Notes: a model not told the origin generated them from the letters alone. A DNA stretch of 64,000 nt from Ramlibacter terrae (GCA_013127575.1 CP053418.1:1674001-1738000); one strand, 5' to 3'; numbered from the stretch's first letter, positions 40,624 through 56,196 are shown. A program made the numbers and translations.

Positions 40624-41850
40624 CGTCTTTTGCAAACCCGGTGCTGCATCGCCGGCGGCGGCCCCGCCGGAATGATGCTCGGGCTTTTGCTGGCGCGCGC
40701 CGGCGTGCAGGTCACGGTGCTGGAGAAGCATGCCGACTTCCTGCGCGACTTCCGCGGCGACACGGTCCACCCGTCGACGCTCGAAGTGCTGCACGAACTC
40801 GGCCTGCTCGCCGCCTTCCTGCAGCGCCCGCACGACAAGGCGTGGGACCTGCGCGTGAACGTGGGCGGCGAGGAGGCCACCGTCGCCGACTTCCGGCGGC
40901 TGGATGCGCGCTGCGGCTTCGTCGCGATGATGCCGCAATGGGAGTTCCCCGGACTTCCTGCGCGACGAGGCGGAGCGCCGTCCCAACTTCACGCTGCTGC
41001 TGCAGGCGCGGGCCGAGGCGCTGGTCGAAAGCGGCGGGCGTGTCGCCGGCGTGCGGGTCGAGACGGCGGAGGGTCCGCTGGAAGTCCGTGCCGATCTCGT
41101 CGTGGCCGCCGACGGCCGCCATTCGGCGCTGCGCGCGGCGGCGGGCCTGCAGGTGCAGGATCTCGGCGCGCCGATCGACGTGCTGTGGATGCGCGTGGGC
41201 AAGCGCGAGGGCGATCCGGCGGGCAGCGGCGGCCGCATCGGCACCGGCCGCTTCGTCGCGATGATCGACCGCGGCAGCTACTGGCAGTGTGCGTACGTCA
41301 TCCACAAGGGCGGCATGGAGGCGATCCGCGCCCGCGGTCTGCCGCAGTTCCGTGCCGAACTGGCGGGCGTGGTGCCGCTGTTCGCCGGGCGGCTCGAAGC
41401 GGACCTGCCCGATTGGGATGCGATCAAGCTGCTCAGCGTGCGGGTCGACCGGCTGGCGCAGTGGTGGAAGCCCGGCCTGCTGTTCATCGGCGATGCCGCG
41501 CATGCGATGTCGCCCATCGGCGGCGTCGGCATCAACCGGCCGTGCAGGACGCCGTGGCCGCCGCCAACATCCGGCGGCGCCGCTGTCCGATCCCCGCGTC
41601 ACCGATTTCGGCCCCCGGCTGGAACGCGTGCAGCAGCGGCGCCTGTGGCCGACACGCGTGACGCAGGCGATGCAGGTGGCCGCGCAGAACCGCCTGATCG
41701 ATCCCCTTGCTCGACGCCACGCAGCCGCCACGGCTGCCCCGGGTGCTGAAGGTGCTGCAGCGCTTTCCGGCGCTGCAGGCGTTGCCCGCGTATGCGGTGG
41801 GCATCGGCGCGCGGCCGGAGCACGTGCGCAGCGCCGAGAAACCGCTCTAG
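40621..41850 (+). CDS. FAD-dependent monooxygenase (PHBH fold)
   Basis: Repaired length is 409 aa. It has the FAD-binding GGGPAGMMLGLLLARAG, the DG motif region DLVVAADGRHSALR and LLFIGDAAHAMSPIGGVGIN (GD motif). It fits group A aromatic/UbiH-like hydroxylases. Four breaks, three at CCTGG (40949, 41539, 41571) and an extra T near 41708. Substrate unknown. Confidence 0.85.
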
Positions 41851-42738
41851 CTAGCCCTTCTCGACGGGCCGGGCCGGGTCGCGGCACCACTCGCTCCAGC
41901 TGCCCGCATACAGCGCGGTGGGAGCGAAGCCGGCGATTTCCATGGCGAGCAGGTTGGGCACGGCGCTCACGCCGCTGCCGCACTGGTGCACCACCGTGGC
42001 GGGGTCGCGGCCCCCGAGCAGCTGCTCGAATTCGGCGCGCAGTTCCGCGGCCGGCTTGAACCGGCCGTCGGCGCCGATGTTCTGTCCGAACGGGCGGTTG
42101 AGCGCACCCGGGATATGCCCCGCCACCGGGTCGAGCGGCTCCACCTCGCCGCGAAAGCGCGCCGGCGCCCGCGCATCGACGACGGTCTGGCGGGCATCGC
42201 CGAGGCGGGCCTGCACGTCCGACGTGGTCGCCAGCACGCGCAAGGGCGTGCGCAGTTCGAAGTTCGACTGGAAGTGCGAAGGCTCCCTCGCCACCGCGCA
42301 CTTCGCCGCCGGCCGCCTGCCACGCCTGAAGGCCGCCATCGAGCACCGCCACCGCTTCGTGGCCCGCCCACTTCAGCATCCACCAGAGGCGCCCGCAGTA
42401 GTTGGCGCCGTTGCGGTCGTACACCACGGCCTGCATGGCATTGGAGAAGCCCACCGACGACAGCCACATCGCGAACTTCTCGCGGCTCGGCAGGGGATGC
42501 CTGCCGCCCGACGCGGCGTCGGCGTGCGGCTGGAGATGGCCGTCGGCGTCGGGCGTGCCCTTGTCGCTCAGCGCGTTGTCCGGTGCGCGTACACCGCGCC
42601 CGGAATGTGCGACTGCCGGTAGTGCTCCTCGCCGGCGGCGGGGTTCATCAGTTCGAACGTGCAGTCGAACACCATCAGCGGGGCGCCGCTGTCGCGCAGC
42701 GCCAGCAGTTCTTGGGCGGAAATGAGGGTGGTGTACAT
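41851..42738 (-). CDS. Sulfurtransferase (tandem rhodanese, 3-mercaptopyruvate sulfurtransferase-like)
   Basis: Repaired length is 295 aa with two rhodanese domains. The first has VFDCTFELMNP and VYDRNGANYCGRLWW; the second has VVDARAPARF and the active-site loop HQCGSGVSAVPN. CGSGV(T/S)A is typical of MST. Two breaks, one at CCTGG (near 42583). It is last in the minus-strand set Rieske-EamA-sulfurtransferase with 29-bp spacings. Confidence 0.85.
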
Positions 42739-42767
42739 GGCGGGATGATTATGGAGGCGCGGCGCGT

Positions 42768-43668
42768 TCAATGCTCTTCGCCGGGCGCGTCCGGCGCCGC
42801 GCGCGCCCGCAGCACGGTGGCGGCGATGCCGCTGGCGACGATCAGCGCCATGCCGGCCCAACCCGCCAGCGGCAACCGGTCGCCGAACAGCAGCAGGCTG
42901 TACAGCGCGCCGAAGACGATGCCCGAGTACTGCAGGTTCGCCACCACCAGCGTGGCGCCACGGCTGTACGCGCGCGTCATGCACAGCTGGCCGAGCGCGG
43001 CGAACAGGCCGACCGGCAGCAGCCAGAGCCCCGCCCGCCAGTGCCAGTCGGACATGCCTTCCACCAGCATGCCGGCGCCGCCGCCGACCGCGGATGCGAG
43101 CGCGAAGAAGAACACGATGCGCGATTCGGGTTCGCCGAGCTTGCCCAGCGCCATCACCTGCAGGTACGCGAACGCCGACAGCATGCCCGACAGCAGCCCG
43201 ACGATGCCCGCGAACATCTGGTCCTGGCCGAGCGTCGGCCGCAGCATCAGCACCACGCCGGCGAAGCCCGCCAGCACGGTGACGGCCAGTGCGCCCGGCG
43301 GGGGGTGGCAGCGGCGCCCCGGCGCGCGGATTCCACGCCACCAGGCTGCCGCCGACGAGGAAGGCGGCGACCCAGACGCTGCTCATGTAGTTGAGCGTCA
43401 TCGCCGTGGCCAGCGGCATGTACGCGATGGCATAGAACCACGCGCCGAGCGACATCACGCCGACCGTGCTGCGCCAGGCATGCATCCCGGGATAGCGCGT
43501 CGCCGTGGTCTCACGCCGCGAGCGCGCCCACAGCCACATCAGCAGCATGCCGATGAGGCCGCGGTAGAACACCAGCTCCGACGTGTTGAACCAGGCCGAG
43601 GCGACCTTGATGCAGACGGCCATGGTGGCGAAGAGGAAGGATGCGGCCAGCATCCACAGGGCCTGCAT
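42768..43668 (-). CDS. EamA/DMT superfamily transporter
   Basis: Repaired length is 299 aa with ten predicted transmembrane helices in two EamA halves (LWMLAASFLFATMAVCIKVA, ending with GWAGMALIVASGIAATVL). One extra base near 43290-43310 disturbs the middle. It probably exports or imports a small metabolite; the substrate is unknown. It lies between the Rieske and sulfurtransferase genes. Confidence 0.85.
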
Positions 43669-43697
43669 CGGCTTCCCCCTCGCGAGCGCGCGAACGC

Positions 43698-44843
43698 TCA
43701 GCGCAGCGGCACGTGGGCGCCCAGCACCCCGCGGTACCACTCGTGGAAGTGCTGCATGCCGTCTTCCATCGGGCTCTGGTACGGGCCGACCTCGTTGTCG
43801 CCGCGCGCCAGCAGGGCGCCGCGCCCCGCGTCCATGCGCAGCGCGATCTCGTCGTCCTCGACGCAGGTTTCCATGTAGGCGGCCTGCTGGGCTTCGACGA
43901 ACTCGCGTTCGAAGGCGGTGATTTCCTCGGGATAGAAGAACTCGACCACGTTCAGCGTCTTCTGCGGACCCTTGGGGTACAGCGTGGAGACCACCAGCAC
44001 GTTCGGGTACCACTCGACCATCACGTTCGGGTAGAGCGTGAGCCAGATCGCGCCGTGTTTGGGCGCGCGGCCGCCGCCGAAGCGCAGCACCTCGTCGTGC
44101 CACTTGCGGTAGACGTCGGAGCCGGCCTTGCCCAGCTTGCCGGCCACGCCGACGGTTTGCACCGAGTACTCGGGGCCGAACTCCCAGCGCAGGTCTTCGC
44201 AGGTGACGAAGTTGCCCAGCCCCGGATGGAACGGGCCCACGTGGTAGTCCTCGAGGTAGACCTCGATGAAGGTCTTCCAGTTGTAGTCGACCTCGTGCAG
44301 CTGCACGCGGTCGAGCACGTAGCCCGAGAAGTCCAGGTCCGCCTTCGGCCCGAGTTTCGCCAGCGTGTGCGCGACGTCGAAGCCGTTGGCCTCGAACACC
44401 AGGCCGTTCCAGGTCTGCACCGGGTAGTTGTTCAGGTTCAGGCAGGGGTCGGTGGCGAAGTGCGGCGCGCCCAGCAGCGTGCCGGCCTTGCCGCCTTGGC
44501 CCGCGCTGTAGGTCCAGCGGTGCAGCGGGCAGACGATGTTGCCGCCGGTGGCGGAAGCGCCCGCCACCGAGCCGCGGCCGCGCAGCATCACGGCCTGCCG
44601 GTGGCGGCAGACGTTGGAGATCAGTTCGATGCCGTTGGGCGTGCGCAGCAATGCGCGGCCCTCGCCCTCCTGCGGCAGCGCGTGGTAGTCCCCCACTTCG
44701 GGAACGGCGAGTTCGTGCCCCGGGTAACGGGGCCCGCGCTGGAAGATGAGCTCCATCTCACGCGAGAACTGCGCCTGGTCGAAGTAGCTGGAAACGGGAA
44801 GTTGGCTTGCGGCCTGCTGTAGCTGAAGACTTAAATCAGACAT
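43698..44843 (-). CDS. Rieske-type aromatic ring-hydroxylating oxygenase, alpha subunit
   Basis: An intact 381-aa protein. The Rieske cluster is NVCRHRQAVML and CPLHRWTYS. The mononuclear iron site includes EDYHVGPFHPGL. It is closest in layout to choline/carnitine monooxygenase-like alpha subunits (LNNYPVQTWNGLVFE). No ferredoxin reductase gene is adjacent, so electrons must come from elsewhere. It is divergent from xseB. Confidence 0.85.
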   Translation of the reverse strand: MSDLSLQLQQAASQLPVSSYFDQAQFSREMELIFQRGPRYPGHELAVPEVGDYHALPQEGEGRALLRTPNGIELISNVCRHRQAVMLRGRGSVAGASATGGNIVCPLHRWTYSAGQGGKAGTLLGAPHFATDPCLNLNNYPVQTWNGLVFEANGFDVAHTLAKLGPKADLDFSGYVLDRVQLHEVDYNWKTFIEVYLEDYHVGPFHPGLGNFVTCEDLRWEFGPEYSVQTVGVAGKLGKAGSDVYRKWHDEVLRFGGGRAPKHGAIWLTLYPNVMVEWYPNVLVVSTLYPKGPQKTLNVVEFFYPEEITAFEREFVEAQQAAYMETCVEDDEIALRMDAGRGALLARGDNEVGPYQSPMEDGMQHFHEWYRGVLGAHVPLR

Positions 44844-44982
44844 TTCACCTGACCTAGAGACTCCCCCTATGAAGGGGACAGGGCCACGCTTGGGAGCGCG
44901 ACGGAGAGGAGGGCGGATTCTAACCCCCGGGGGCACATGGGGTTGGCGCGCCTAGAATCCAGTGCCACCCCTGACTATTTGC

Positions 44983-45209
44983 ATGACCAAGGCCCTTTCG
45001 AACCCCCCGCGAGCTATGAAGCCGCCATGGAAGAGCTCGAGCGGCTCACCGGCCAGATCGAGTCCGGCCAGCTGCCGCTGGAACAGCTGCTCGCCGGCTA
45101 CGAACGCGGCGCCGAGCTGCTCAAGTTCTGCCGCGACAAGCTGCAGGCGGTCGAGGAACAGATCAAGGTGCTCGACGCCGGTGTGCTCAAGCCGTGGACC
45201 AGCGAGTGA
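44983..45209 (+). CDS. xseB: Exodeoxyribonuclease VII small subunit
   Basis: Repaired length is 75 aa. [20 protein letters not shown] and [19 protein letters not shown] are the family core helices. One missing base after MTKALS (near 45001). A CTAGAAT at 44951-44957 could be the -10 box. Its stop overlaps the ispA start (GTGA). Confidence 0.9.
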
Positions 45210-46094
45210 CGCGCTTCGACCTGAAGGCCTGGTCGGGCGAGCGGCTGCAGCGCGTCGAACAGGCGCTGTCCGACTGGGTCCCGCAGGACGCGCCCGCCGG
45301 CATCGGCCAGGCCATGCGCTACGCGGTGCTCGATGGCGGCAAGCGGCTGCGCCCGCTGCTGGTGCTCGCCGCCGCCGAAGCGGTGGACGGCCACGCGGGC
45401 GCCGCGCTGCGCGCCGGCTGCGCGGTCGAACTGATCCACGCCTACTCGCTGGTGCACGACGACATGCCGTGCATGGACAACGACATCCTGCGCCGCGGCA
45501 AGCCCACGGTGCACGTGCAGTTCGGCGAAGCCACGGCGCTGCTCGCGGGTGACGCGCTGCAGGCGCTCGCTTTCGAGCTGCTGGCGCCCGCCGACGCGCA
45601 GGTGCCCGATGCGGTGCAGGCGCGCCTGTGCCGCCTGCTGGCGCAAGCCGCGGGGCACGCGGGCATGGCGGGCGGGCAGGCGATCGACCTCGCCGCCGTC
45701 GGCAAGTCGCTCACCGAAGACGAGCTGCGGCACATGCACCGGCTGAAGACCGGCGCGCTGCTGCAGGCCAGCGTGATGATGGGCGCGGCGTGCGGCGACA
45801 CCTCCCCGCAGGCGACGCGCGGGCTGTCCGCGTATGGCGCCGCGATGGGGCTCGCCTTCCGGTGGTCGACGACATCCTCGACGTCACCGCCGATTCCGCG
45901 ACGCTGGGCAAGACCGCCGGCAAGGACGCCGCACAGGACAAGCCCACCTACGTCTCGCTGCTGGGCTGGACCGCGCCCGTGCCTACGCCGCCGAACTGCT
46001 GGAGCAGGCGCGCGGCGCGCTCGCGGGCACCGGCACGGCCGACACGCGCGCGCTCGTGGCACTCGCCGAGATGGTGGTGCAGAGGGACAACTGA
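45206..46094 (+). CDS. ispA: Farnesyl diphosphate synthase
   Basis: Repaired length is 296 aa. It has FARM ([12 protein letters not shown], DDxxxxD) and SARM ([10 protein letters not shown]) motifs and makes FPP from IPP and DMAPP/GPP. Two breaks: near 45861 (lost A in CCAGG) and 45969 (lost C in CCTGG). GTG 45206 is chosen because it overlaps the xseB stop and gives the usual TRFDLKAW start. It is followed after 10 bp by dxs. Confidence 0.92.
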
Positions 46095-46104
46095 GATTTC
46101 ACGC

Positions 46105-49198
<3,094 letters not shown>

Positions 49199-49220
49199 GC
49201 CACGCAGCCGCACGAGCTCG

Positions 49221-49240
49221 AAGGGCCCTGCGGGGCCTTT
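49221..49240 (+). terminator. Terminator-like hairpin after TRAP binding protein 1
   Basis: AAGGGCCC and GGGGCCTTT can pair with one bulged G around a TGC loop, ending in TTT. It suggests the first and second binding-protein genes are separate transcription units. Confidence 0.45.
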
Positions 49241-49258
49241 CGTCATTCTGGAGCGCAC

Positions 49259-50337
49259 TTGGAACGCCGTTCGTTGATCCGAAATGCGGGCATCGCCGCC
49301 GTGCTCGCGAGCGGCATCGCGCCCGCGGTGCACGCGCAGCCGACCGTGCGCTGGCGCGTGGCATCCAGCTTCCCGAAGTCGCTGGACACGATCCATGGCG
49401 CGGCGGAGGTGTTCGCGCAGAAGGCCAGGCAGCTCTCCGGCGGGCGCTTCGAGGTGAGCGTGCACGCGGCGGGCGAGCTGATGCCTGCCTTCCGGTGGTC
49501 GACGCCGTGCAGGCGGGCACCGTCGAGGCCGCCCACACCGCGCCCTACTATTTCTTCGCCAAGGACGAGACCTTCGCGATCGGCGGCGCCATCCCGTTCG
49601 GCCTGAACAGCCGGCAGATGAGCGCGTGGACCTACGAGGGCGGCGGCCTGCAGTTGATGCGGGAGTTCTATGCCCGCTACAACATCGTCAACTTCCCCTG
49701 CGGCAATACCGGCGCGCAGATGGGCGGCTGGCTGCGGCAGGAGATCCGCAGCGTGCGCGATTTGCGGGGCCTGAAATTCCGCATCGGCGGCTTCGCGGGG
49801 CAGGTGCTGCGGCGCGTCGGCGGCGAGCCGCTCAACATCCCGGCCGGCGAGATCTACCAGGCGCTCGAGAAGGGCACCATCGACGCCGCCGAGTGGATCG
49901 GCCCGTATGACGACCAGAAGCTCGGCCTGCACAAGGTCGCGCCCTACTACTACTACCCCGGCTGGTGGGAAGGCGGGCTGCAGCTCGACCTGTACGTGAA
50001 CCGCAAGGCCTACGAGGCGCTGTCGCCCGAATTCAAGGCGGTCGTCGAAATGGCCACCACCTTCGCGCACGTGGAAACGCAGGCCAAGTACGACGTGCGC
50101 AACCCGGCCGCGCTCAAGCAGCTCGTGGCCGCGGGCGCCAAGCTGCGCCCGTTCCCGGGCGACGTGATGACCGAGGCGTTCAAGCAGTCGATGCTGCTGT
50201 ACGAGGAACTGTCGGAGCGCAACGCCAGCTGGCGCAAGGTCTACGCGGCCTACGCCCGCTTCCGCTCGGAGCAGAACCTCTGGTTCCGCTTCACCGAGGC
50301 CACGTACGACCGCTTCATGCAATCGCAGCGGCTGTAG
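49259..50337 (+). CDS. TRAP transporter solute-binding protein (DctP family), paralogue 2
   Basis: Repaired length is 359 aa. The best start is TTG 49259 (ERRSLIRNAGIAAVLASG), which aligns exactly with the ATG of the other two paralogues. The rest follows the same pattern ([36 protein letters not shown]). One break near 49494 (lost A in CCAGG). Clearly diverged from paralogue 1, so this is not an assembly duplicate. Confidence 0.88.
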
Positions 50338-50352
50338 GCCGAAGGCATTCAG

Positions 50353-50387
50353 CTCATGCCAAATCATTCACGGCATGAGGCTTTTTG
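50353..50387 (+). terminator. Terminator after TRAP binding protein 2
   Basis: CTCATGCC (50353-50360) and GGCATGAG (50372-50379) form an 8-bp stem with an 11-nt loop, followed by GCTTTTT. Confidence 0.75.
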
Positions 50388-50504
50388 GCGTTCATACGAA
50401 CGTCTTAGGTACATGTGCCCCGTTCCGGTGCAAGGCTTCTGACAGCTTGCACCAACGCACAGCCTCATCATCCGCGCGCACATTCGTCTACAGGAGTTGA
50501 ATCC

Positions 50505-51587
<1,083 letters not shown>

Positions 51588-51607
51588 GGACTGCGACGCA
51601 GTGACCG

Positions 51608-51632
51608 AAGCCGCCCCCGGGGCGGCTTTTTT
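51608..51632 (+). terminator. Rho-independent terminator after TRAP binding protein 3
   Basis: AAGCCGCCCC pairs with GGGGCGGCTT, followed by six T. It ends the binding-protein region before the DedA gene. Confidence 0.85.
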
Positions 51633-51689
51633 GCGCACCCCGGCACGGGCCAAAGCCGCTAGAGTCGTCCCAACTTCGGGAGCACGGCA

Positions 51690-52279
51690 TTGGCGGATTG
51701 GGTCATCGGGATGATCGAGAAGTTCGGCTACTTCGGCATCGTGGTGCTGATGCTGGCCGAGAACCTGTTTCCGCCGCTGCCGTCCGAGCTCATCATGCCG
51801 TTCGCGGGATTCCTCGCGGCGCGGGGCGACCTCAACCCGGCGCTGGTGGTTGCCGCCGGCGCGCTCGGCTCGCTGATCGGCGCCTTCCCCGGTACTACGC
51901 CGGCCGCAGGATCGGCGCCGACCGGCTGAAGAAGCTGGCGGAGCGGCACGGCCGCTGGGTGGCGATCACGCCCGACGAGATCGACCGGGGCAAGCACCTG
52001 TTCGAAAAGCACGGCCCGCTCGTGCTGGTGCTCGGCCGGTTGGTGCCGGCGCTGCGCACCGTGGTGGCACTGCCGGCCGGGATGGCGAAGCTGCCGGTGA
52101 TTCCGTTCGCGCTCTGGACGCTGCTCGGTTCCGTGCTGTGGACCGGCGTGCTCACGGCCGCCGGCTACCTGCTCGAGAGCCAGTACGAACGGCTGTCGAA
52201 GTGGCTGAATCCGGTTTCCACCGGCATCTTCGTCATCATTGCGATCGTCTACGTGGTTCGCGTCGTTCGGCACAAGTAG
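51690..52279 (+). CDS. DedA family membrane protein
   Basis: Repaired length is 196 aa. TTG start after GGGAGCAC. It has the DedA/VTT features: ENLFPPLPSELIMPFAGF near the N-terminus and the conserved GRLVPALRTVVALPAGMA motif, with about four membrane segments. DedA proteins act in lipid flipping and membrane homeostasis. One break near 51893 (lost T in CCTGG). Confidence 0.88.
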
Positions 52280-52301
52280 CCTCGTGTAGAGTGGTCGCAC
52301 G

Positions 52302-53983
52302 ATGGACCACAGCATCCCGCTGATCACGACGATCGCCGCCGGCCTCGGCCGGCCCTCATCTTCGGCTTCCTCGCCGCGCGCCTGCATTTGCCTGCGCTGG
52401 TCGGCTACCTCCTCGCCGGCATCGTCATCGGTCCGTTCACGCCGGGCTTCGTCGCCGACACCAACCTGGCCTCGCAACTCGCCGAGATCGGCGTGATGCT
52501 GCTGATGTTCGGCGTCGGGCTGCACTTCTCGCTGGCCGACCTGCTCGCGGTGCGCAAGATCGCCATTCCCGGCGCCATCGTGCAGATCGCGGCGGCCACC
52601 GCCATGGGCATGGCCGCTGCGTCGATGTGGGGCTGGAGCGGCGGCCGCGCTCGTGTTCGGCATTTCGCTCTCGGTCGCCAGCACGGTGGTGCTGCTGCGG
52701 GCGCTCGAAAGCCTGGGGCTGCTGGAGTCGTTCAACGGCCGCATTGCCGTCGGCTGGCTGGTGGTCGAAGACCTTGCGATGGTCCTCGTGCTGGTGCTGC
52801 TGCCGCCGCTGGCGGCGGTGATGACCGGCAAGGGCCCGTCGGAACCGCTGGAACTGTGGCGCAGCATCGGGACGACGCTGTTCCAGGTCAGCCTGTTCGT
52901 CGTGCTGATGCTCGTGGTGGGTCGGCGCGTGTTTCCCCGGCTGCTGTGGCAGGTCCAGAAGGTCGGCTCGCGCGAGCTGTTCACGCTGTGCGTCGTGGCG
53001 GCCGCGGTCGGCATCGCTTACGGCGCGACCAAGATCTTCGGCGTGTCGTTCGCGCTCGGCGCCTTCTTCGCGGGCATGGTGCTGCGCGAATCGCAGTTCA
53101 GCCACCGCGCCGCCGAGGAGACGCTGCCGCTGCGCGACGCCTTCGCGGTGCTGTTCTTCGTCTCGGTCGGCATGCTGTTCGATCCGCGCATCTGGTCGAC
53201 CAGCCGCTGCGCGTGCTGGCCGTGGTCGGCATCATCATCTTCGGCAAGTCGATCGCGGCGGCGGTGCTGGTGCTGCTGCTGCGCTATCCGCTGCACACCG
53301 CCCTGACCGTGTCCGCCAGCCTGGCGCAGATCGGCGAGTTCTCCTTCATCCTGGTCGCGCTGGGCGCGTCCCTCGGCGTCACGCCGCCCGAAACCCAGAG
53401 CCTGGTCGTTGCGGGAGCCCTGATCTCCATCGCCCTGAATCCGCTGGTGTTCAAGGGCATCCAGCCGCTGCAGGAGTGGCTGCTGAAGCGATCGCAAGTG
53501 GCCCGCAACCTGGCGGCACGCGACGACCCGCTGGCCGAACTGCCGATGTCGACGGACCCCAAGTACCTGTCGCGCCAGGTGGTGCTGGTGGGCTGGGGGC
53601 GCGTCGGCCGGGAGCTGGCGCGCGGCCTGCAGGAGGACGGCGTCCCGTTCGTGGTGGCGGAGCAGAACCGCGATCTCGTGGAGCGCTTGCGGGCCGAGGG
53701 CATCCCCGCGGTGTTCGGCGACGCCAGCCAGCCCGAGGTGCTGATCCAGGCGCACGTTGCGCGTGCCCGCATGCTGGTGATCGCCACGCCCGACACCATG
53801 GGCGTGCGGCAGATGGCCGACACGGCCAAGCTGCTGAACCCGGCCATTGAGATCGTCGTGCGCTCGCACAACGAGGAAGAGGCGCGGCGGCTCGAACAGG
53901 ACCTGTCCAGCCGCGTGTTCGTCGGCGAACACGAACTGGCGCTCGCCATGACGCGCTACGTGATCGGACGCTGCAAGGCGTGA
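52302..53983 (+). CDS. CPA2-family cation:proton antiporter with RCK (TrkA-N) domain
   Basis: Repaired length is about 560 aa. Twelve-helix Na+/H+ exchanger domain (LAEIGVMLLMFGVGLHFSL, LSVASTVVLLRALE, SASLAQIGEFSFILVALG) followed by an NAD-binding RCK domain (VLVGWGRVGRELARGL, GDASQPEVLIQAHV). This is the YbaL/KefB-like layout for K+ efflux. Three breaks, two at CCTGG (52350, 53192) and one near 52645. Confidence 0.9.
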
Positions 53984-54017
53984 GCCGAAAGTCCTAGGGG
54001 TTCTCCGGGTTGAGGCA

Positions 54018-54035
54018 ATTCACCGAGTGGTGAAT
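54018..54035. promoter_or_regulatory. Palindrome upstream of the epimerase gene (operator candidate)
   Basis: ATTCACCGAGTGGTGAAT is a perfect inverted repeat (7-bp arms, GAGT centre), 25 bp before the epimerase ATG. A related sequence occurs at 56197-56216 in front of the TTT binding-protein gene, which supports a shared regulator. No regulator gene is found in this locus. Confidence 0.55.
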
Positions 54036-54059
54036 AGTGAGGCTCCTCCGGGAGCTGCC

Positions 54060-55081
54060 ATGAATCTGCCCGACCGCATCGCCGATGCCGAGGTCCTCGA
54101 AGAGTTGATGAGCCGTCCCTCGGACGCGCTCAACGCCGATCTCGCGCGGGTCCCCGGCGACATCATGGTGCTGGGCGTCGGCGGCAAGATCGGGCCGACG
54201 CTCGCGCGCATGGCCAAGCGCGCCGCGCCGGACCGCCGCGTGATCGGCGTGGCGCGCTTCTCCGAACCCGGCCTACGTGAACGCCTGCAGTCGCAAGGCG
54301 TCGAGTGCATCGAAGCCGACCTGCTCTCGCGCGACGCCATCGCCGCGCTGCCCGACGCGCCCAACATCGTCTTCATGGCCGGCCGCAAGTTCGGCTCCTC
54401 CGGCAGCCAATGGCTGACCCGGGCGATGAATGCCCACGTGCCGGCGCTGGTGGCCGAGCGCTTCGCGCGTTCGCGCATCGTCAGCTTCTCCACCGCCTGC
54501 GTGTACCCGTTCGTCTCCACCGCCGGTGCGGGAGCGACCGAAACCATGGAGCCGACCGCGCCGTCGGGCGAGTACGCGAACTCCTGCGTCGCCCGCGAGC
54601 GCCTGTTCGAACATTTCTCGCACCAGTACGGCACGGCCGGCCGGCAGCTGCGCCTGTCGTACGCGATCGACATGCGCTACGGCGTGCTGCACGACGTCGC
54701 GCAGAAGCTGGTGCGGCGCGAGCCGATCGATCTGGCCATGGGCCACGCCAACATCATTTGGCAAGGAGATTCCAACGACTGGACGCTGCGCTCGCTGGCC
54801 CATTGCACCACGCCGATCTCGCCGCTGAACCTGAGCGGGCCGAAGGTGAGCATTCGCTCGGTGGCGCATGCACTCGGCGAGCGTCTCGGCATTGCGCCGC
54901 AGCTCACGGGGCAGGAGGCCGACACCGCCGGCTGGTGGACTGCAGCGAAGCCTACCGCCTGTACGGCGAGCCGCAGGTGGACCCGGAGACGATGCTGGAC
55001 TGGACCGCCGACTGGGTCGGACGCGGCGGCGCGACCCTGAACAAGCCGACGCACTACGAATCGCGCGACCAGCAGTACTGA
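54060..55081 (+). CDS. NAD-dependent epimerase/dehydratase family protein
   Basis: Repaired length is 340 aa. Extended SDR: cofactor motif MVLGVGGKIGPTLARMA near residue 38, STACVY and a later SGEYANSCVARERLFEHFS around the active site, where the usual YxxxK is replaced by a variant (YANSCVARE). One break near 54940 (lost T in CCTGG). ATG 54060 chosen over GTG 54027 because the latter overlaps the palindrome. First gene of a catabolic set with the DHDPS-like gene 3 bp later. Confidence 0.8.
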
Positions 55082-55084
55082 GCC

Positions 55085-56153
55085 ATGCACCGCTCTGAAA
55101 TTCCGGACGATGCGCTGGCGGTGCTGCGCCGCGGCGCCGCCATTCCCGCCCACCTGCTGGCGCTCGATGCGCAGCGCAAGCTCGACACGCGCCGGCAACG
55201 CGCGCTGACCCGCTACTACCTCGATGCCGGCGCCGGGGGCGTGGCGGTGGGCGTGCATTCGACGCAGTTCGCCATCCGCGACGTCGGGCTGTACCAGCCG
55301 GTGCTGGAACTGGCCATGCAGGAAGCGCGCGAGTGGGAGCCCTTGGGGGGCGCCGCCCGCTCTTCATGGTCGCCGGGCTCGCGGGCGGCACGGCGCAGGC
55401 GGTGCGCGAGGCGAAGCTGGCGCAAGGCCTCGGCTACCACGCCGGTTTGCTGAGCCTGGCGGCGATGAAGGGCGCGGCCGAGGACGAACTCGTCGCCCAT
55501 TGCCGCGCGGTGGCCGAAGCCATGCCGCTGGTGGGCTTCTACCTGCAGCCGGCCGTCGGCGGCATCCACTTGCCGATGTCGTTCTGGCGCCGCTTCGCCG
55601 AGATCGACAACGTGCTGGCCATCAAGATGGCGCCGTTCCACCGCTACCGCACGCTCGACGTGATCCGCGGCGTGATCGCCGCCGGCGCCGAGGAGCGCGT
55701 CACGCTCTACACCGGCAACGACGACCACATCGTGCTGGACCTGCTGGCGCCGTTCACCTTCGTGCGCGACGGCCGGCCGGTGACCGTGCGCATCCGGGGC
55801 GGTCTGCTCGGGCACTGGAGCGTGTGGACGCGTGCCGCCGTGCAGTTGCTGGAGCGCATCCATGCTGCCGTCGCGGCTGGCCAGGCGCCGCTGGACCTGC
55901 TGGCGCTGGACGCGCAGGTGACCGACTGCAATGCGGCGCTGTTCGACGTGGCGCACGACTTCCATGGCTGCATCGCCGGCTGCCACGAGATCCTGCGGCG
56001 GCAGGGACTGCTGCAAGGCACCGGTGCCTCGATCCGGCGGAAGGATTGAGCGGAGGCCAGGCCGCGGAACTGGAGCGCGTGAGCCGCGAGTACCCGCACC
56101 TGACCGACGACGCTTTCGTGGCGCAGCACAAGGAGCGATGGCTGGCGGCGTAG
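55085..56153 (+). CDS. Dihydrodipicolinate synthase (DHDPS/NAL) family lyase
   Basis: Repaired length is 356 aa. It resembles the NAL-superfamily TIM barrel: GAGGVAVGVHSTQFAIRD, LLSLAAMKGAAEDELVAHCR, VGFYLQPAVGG and IKMAPFHRYRTLDVI, where the Lys of AIKM could be the Schiff-base residue. Two breaks: near 55352 (G run) and 56022 (lost T in CCTGG), the second giving a C-terminal extension to 56153. Probably a 2-oxo-acid aldolase or dehydratase of a sugar acid; substrate unknown. Confidence 0.75.
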
Positions 56154-56164
56154 GGGAACCCTCG

Positions 56165-56194
56165 TTGACAGCCGCCGCCTCCCACCCCTAGAGT
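56165..56194 (+). promoter_or_regulatory. Sigma-70-type promoter for the TTT transporter operon
   Basis: TTGACA (56165-56170) and TAGAGT (56189-56194) are separated by 18 bp. The expected start near 56201 falls inside the palindrome at 56197-56216. Confidence 0.6.
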
Positions 56195-56196
56195 CC

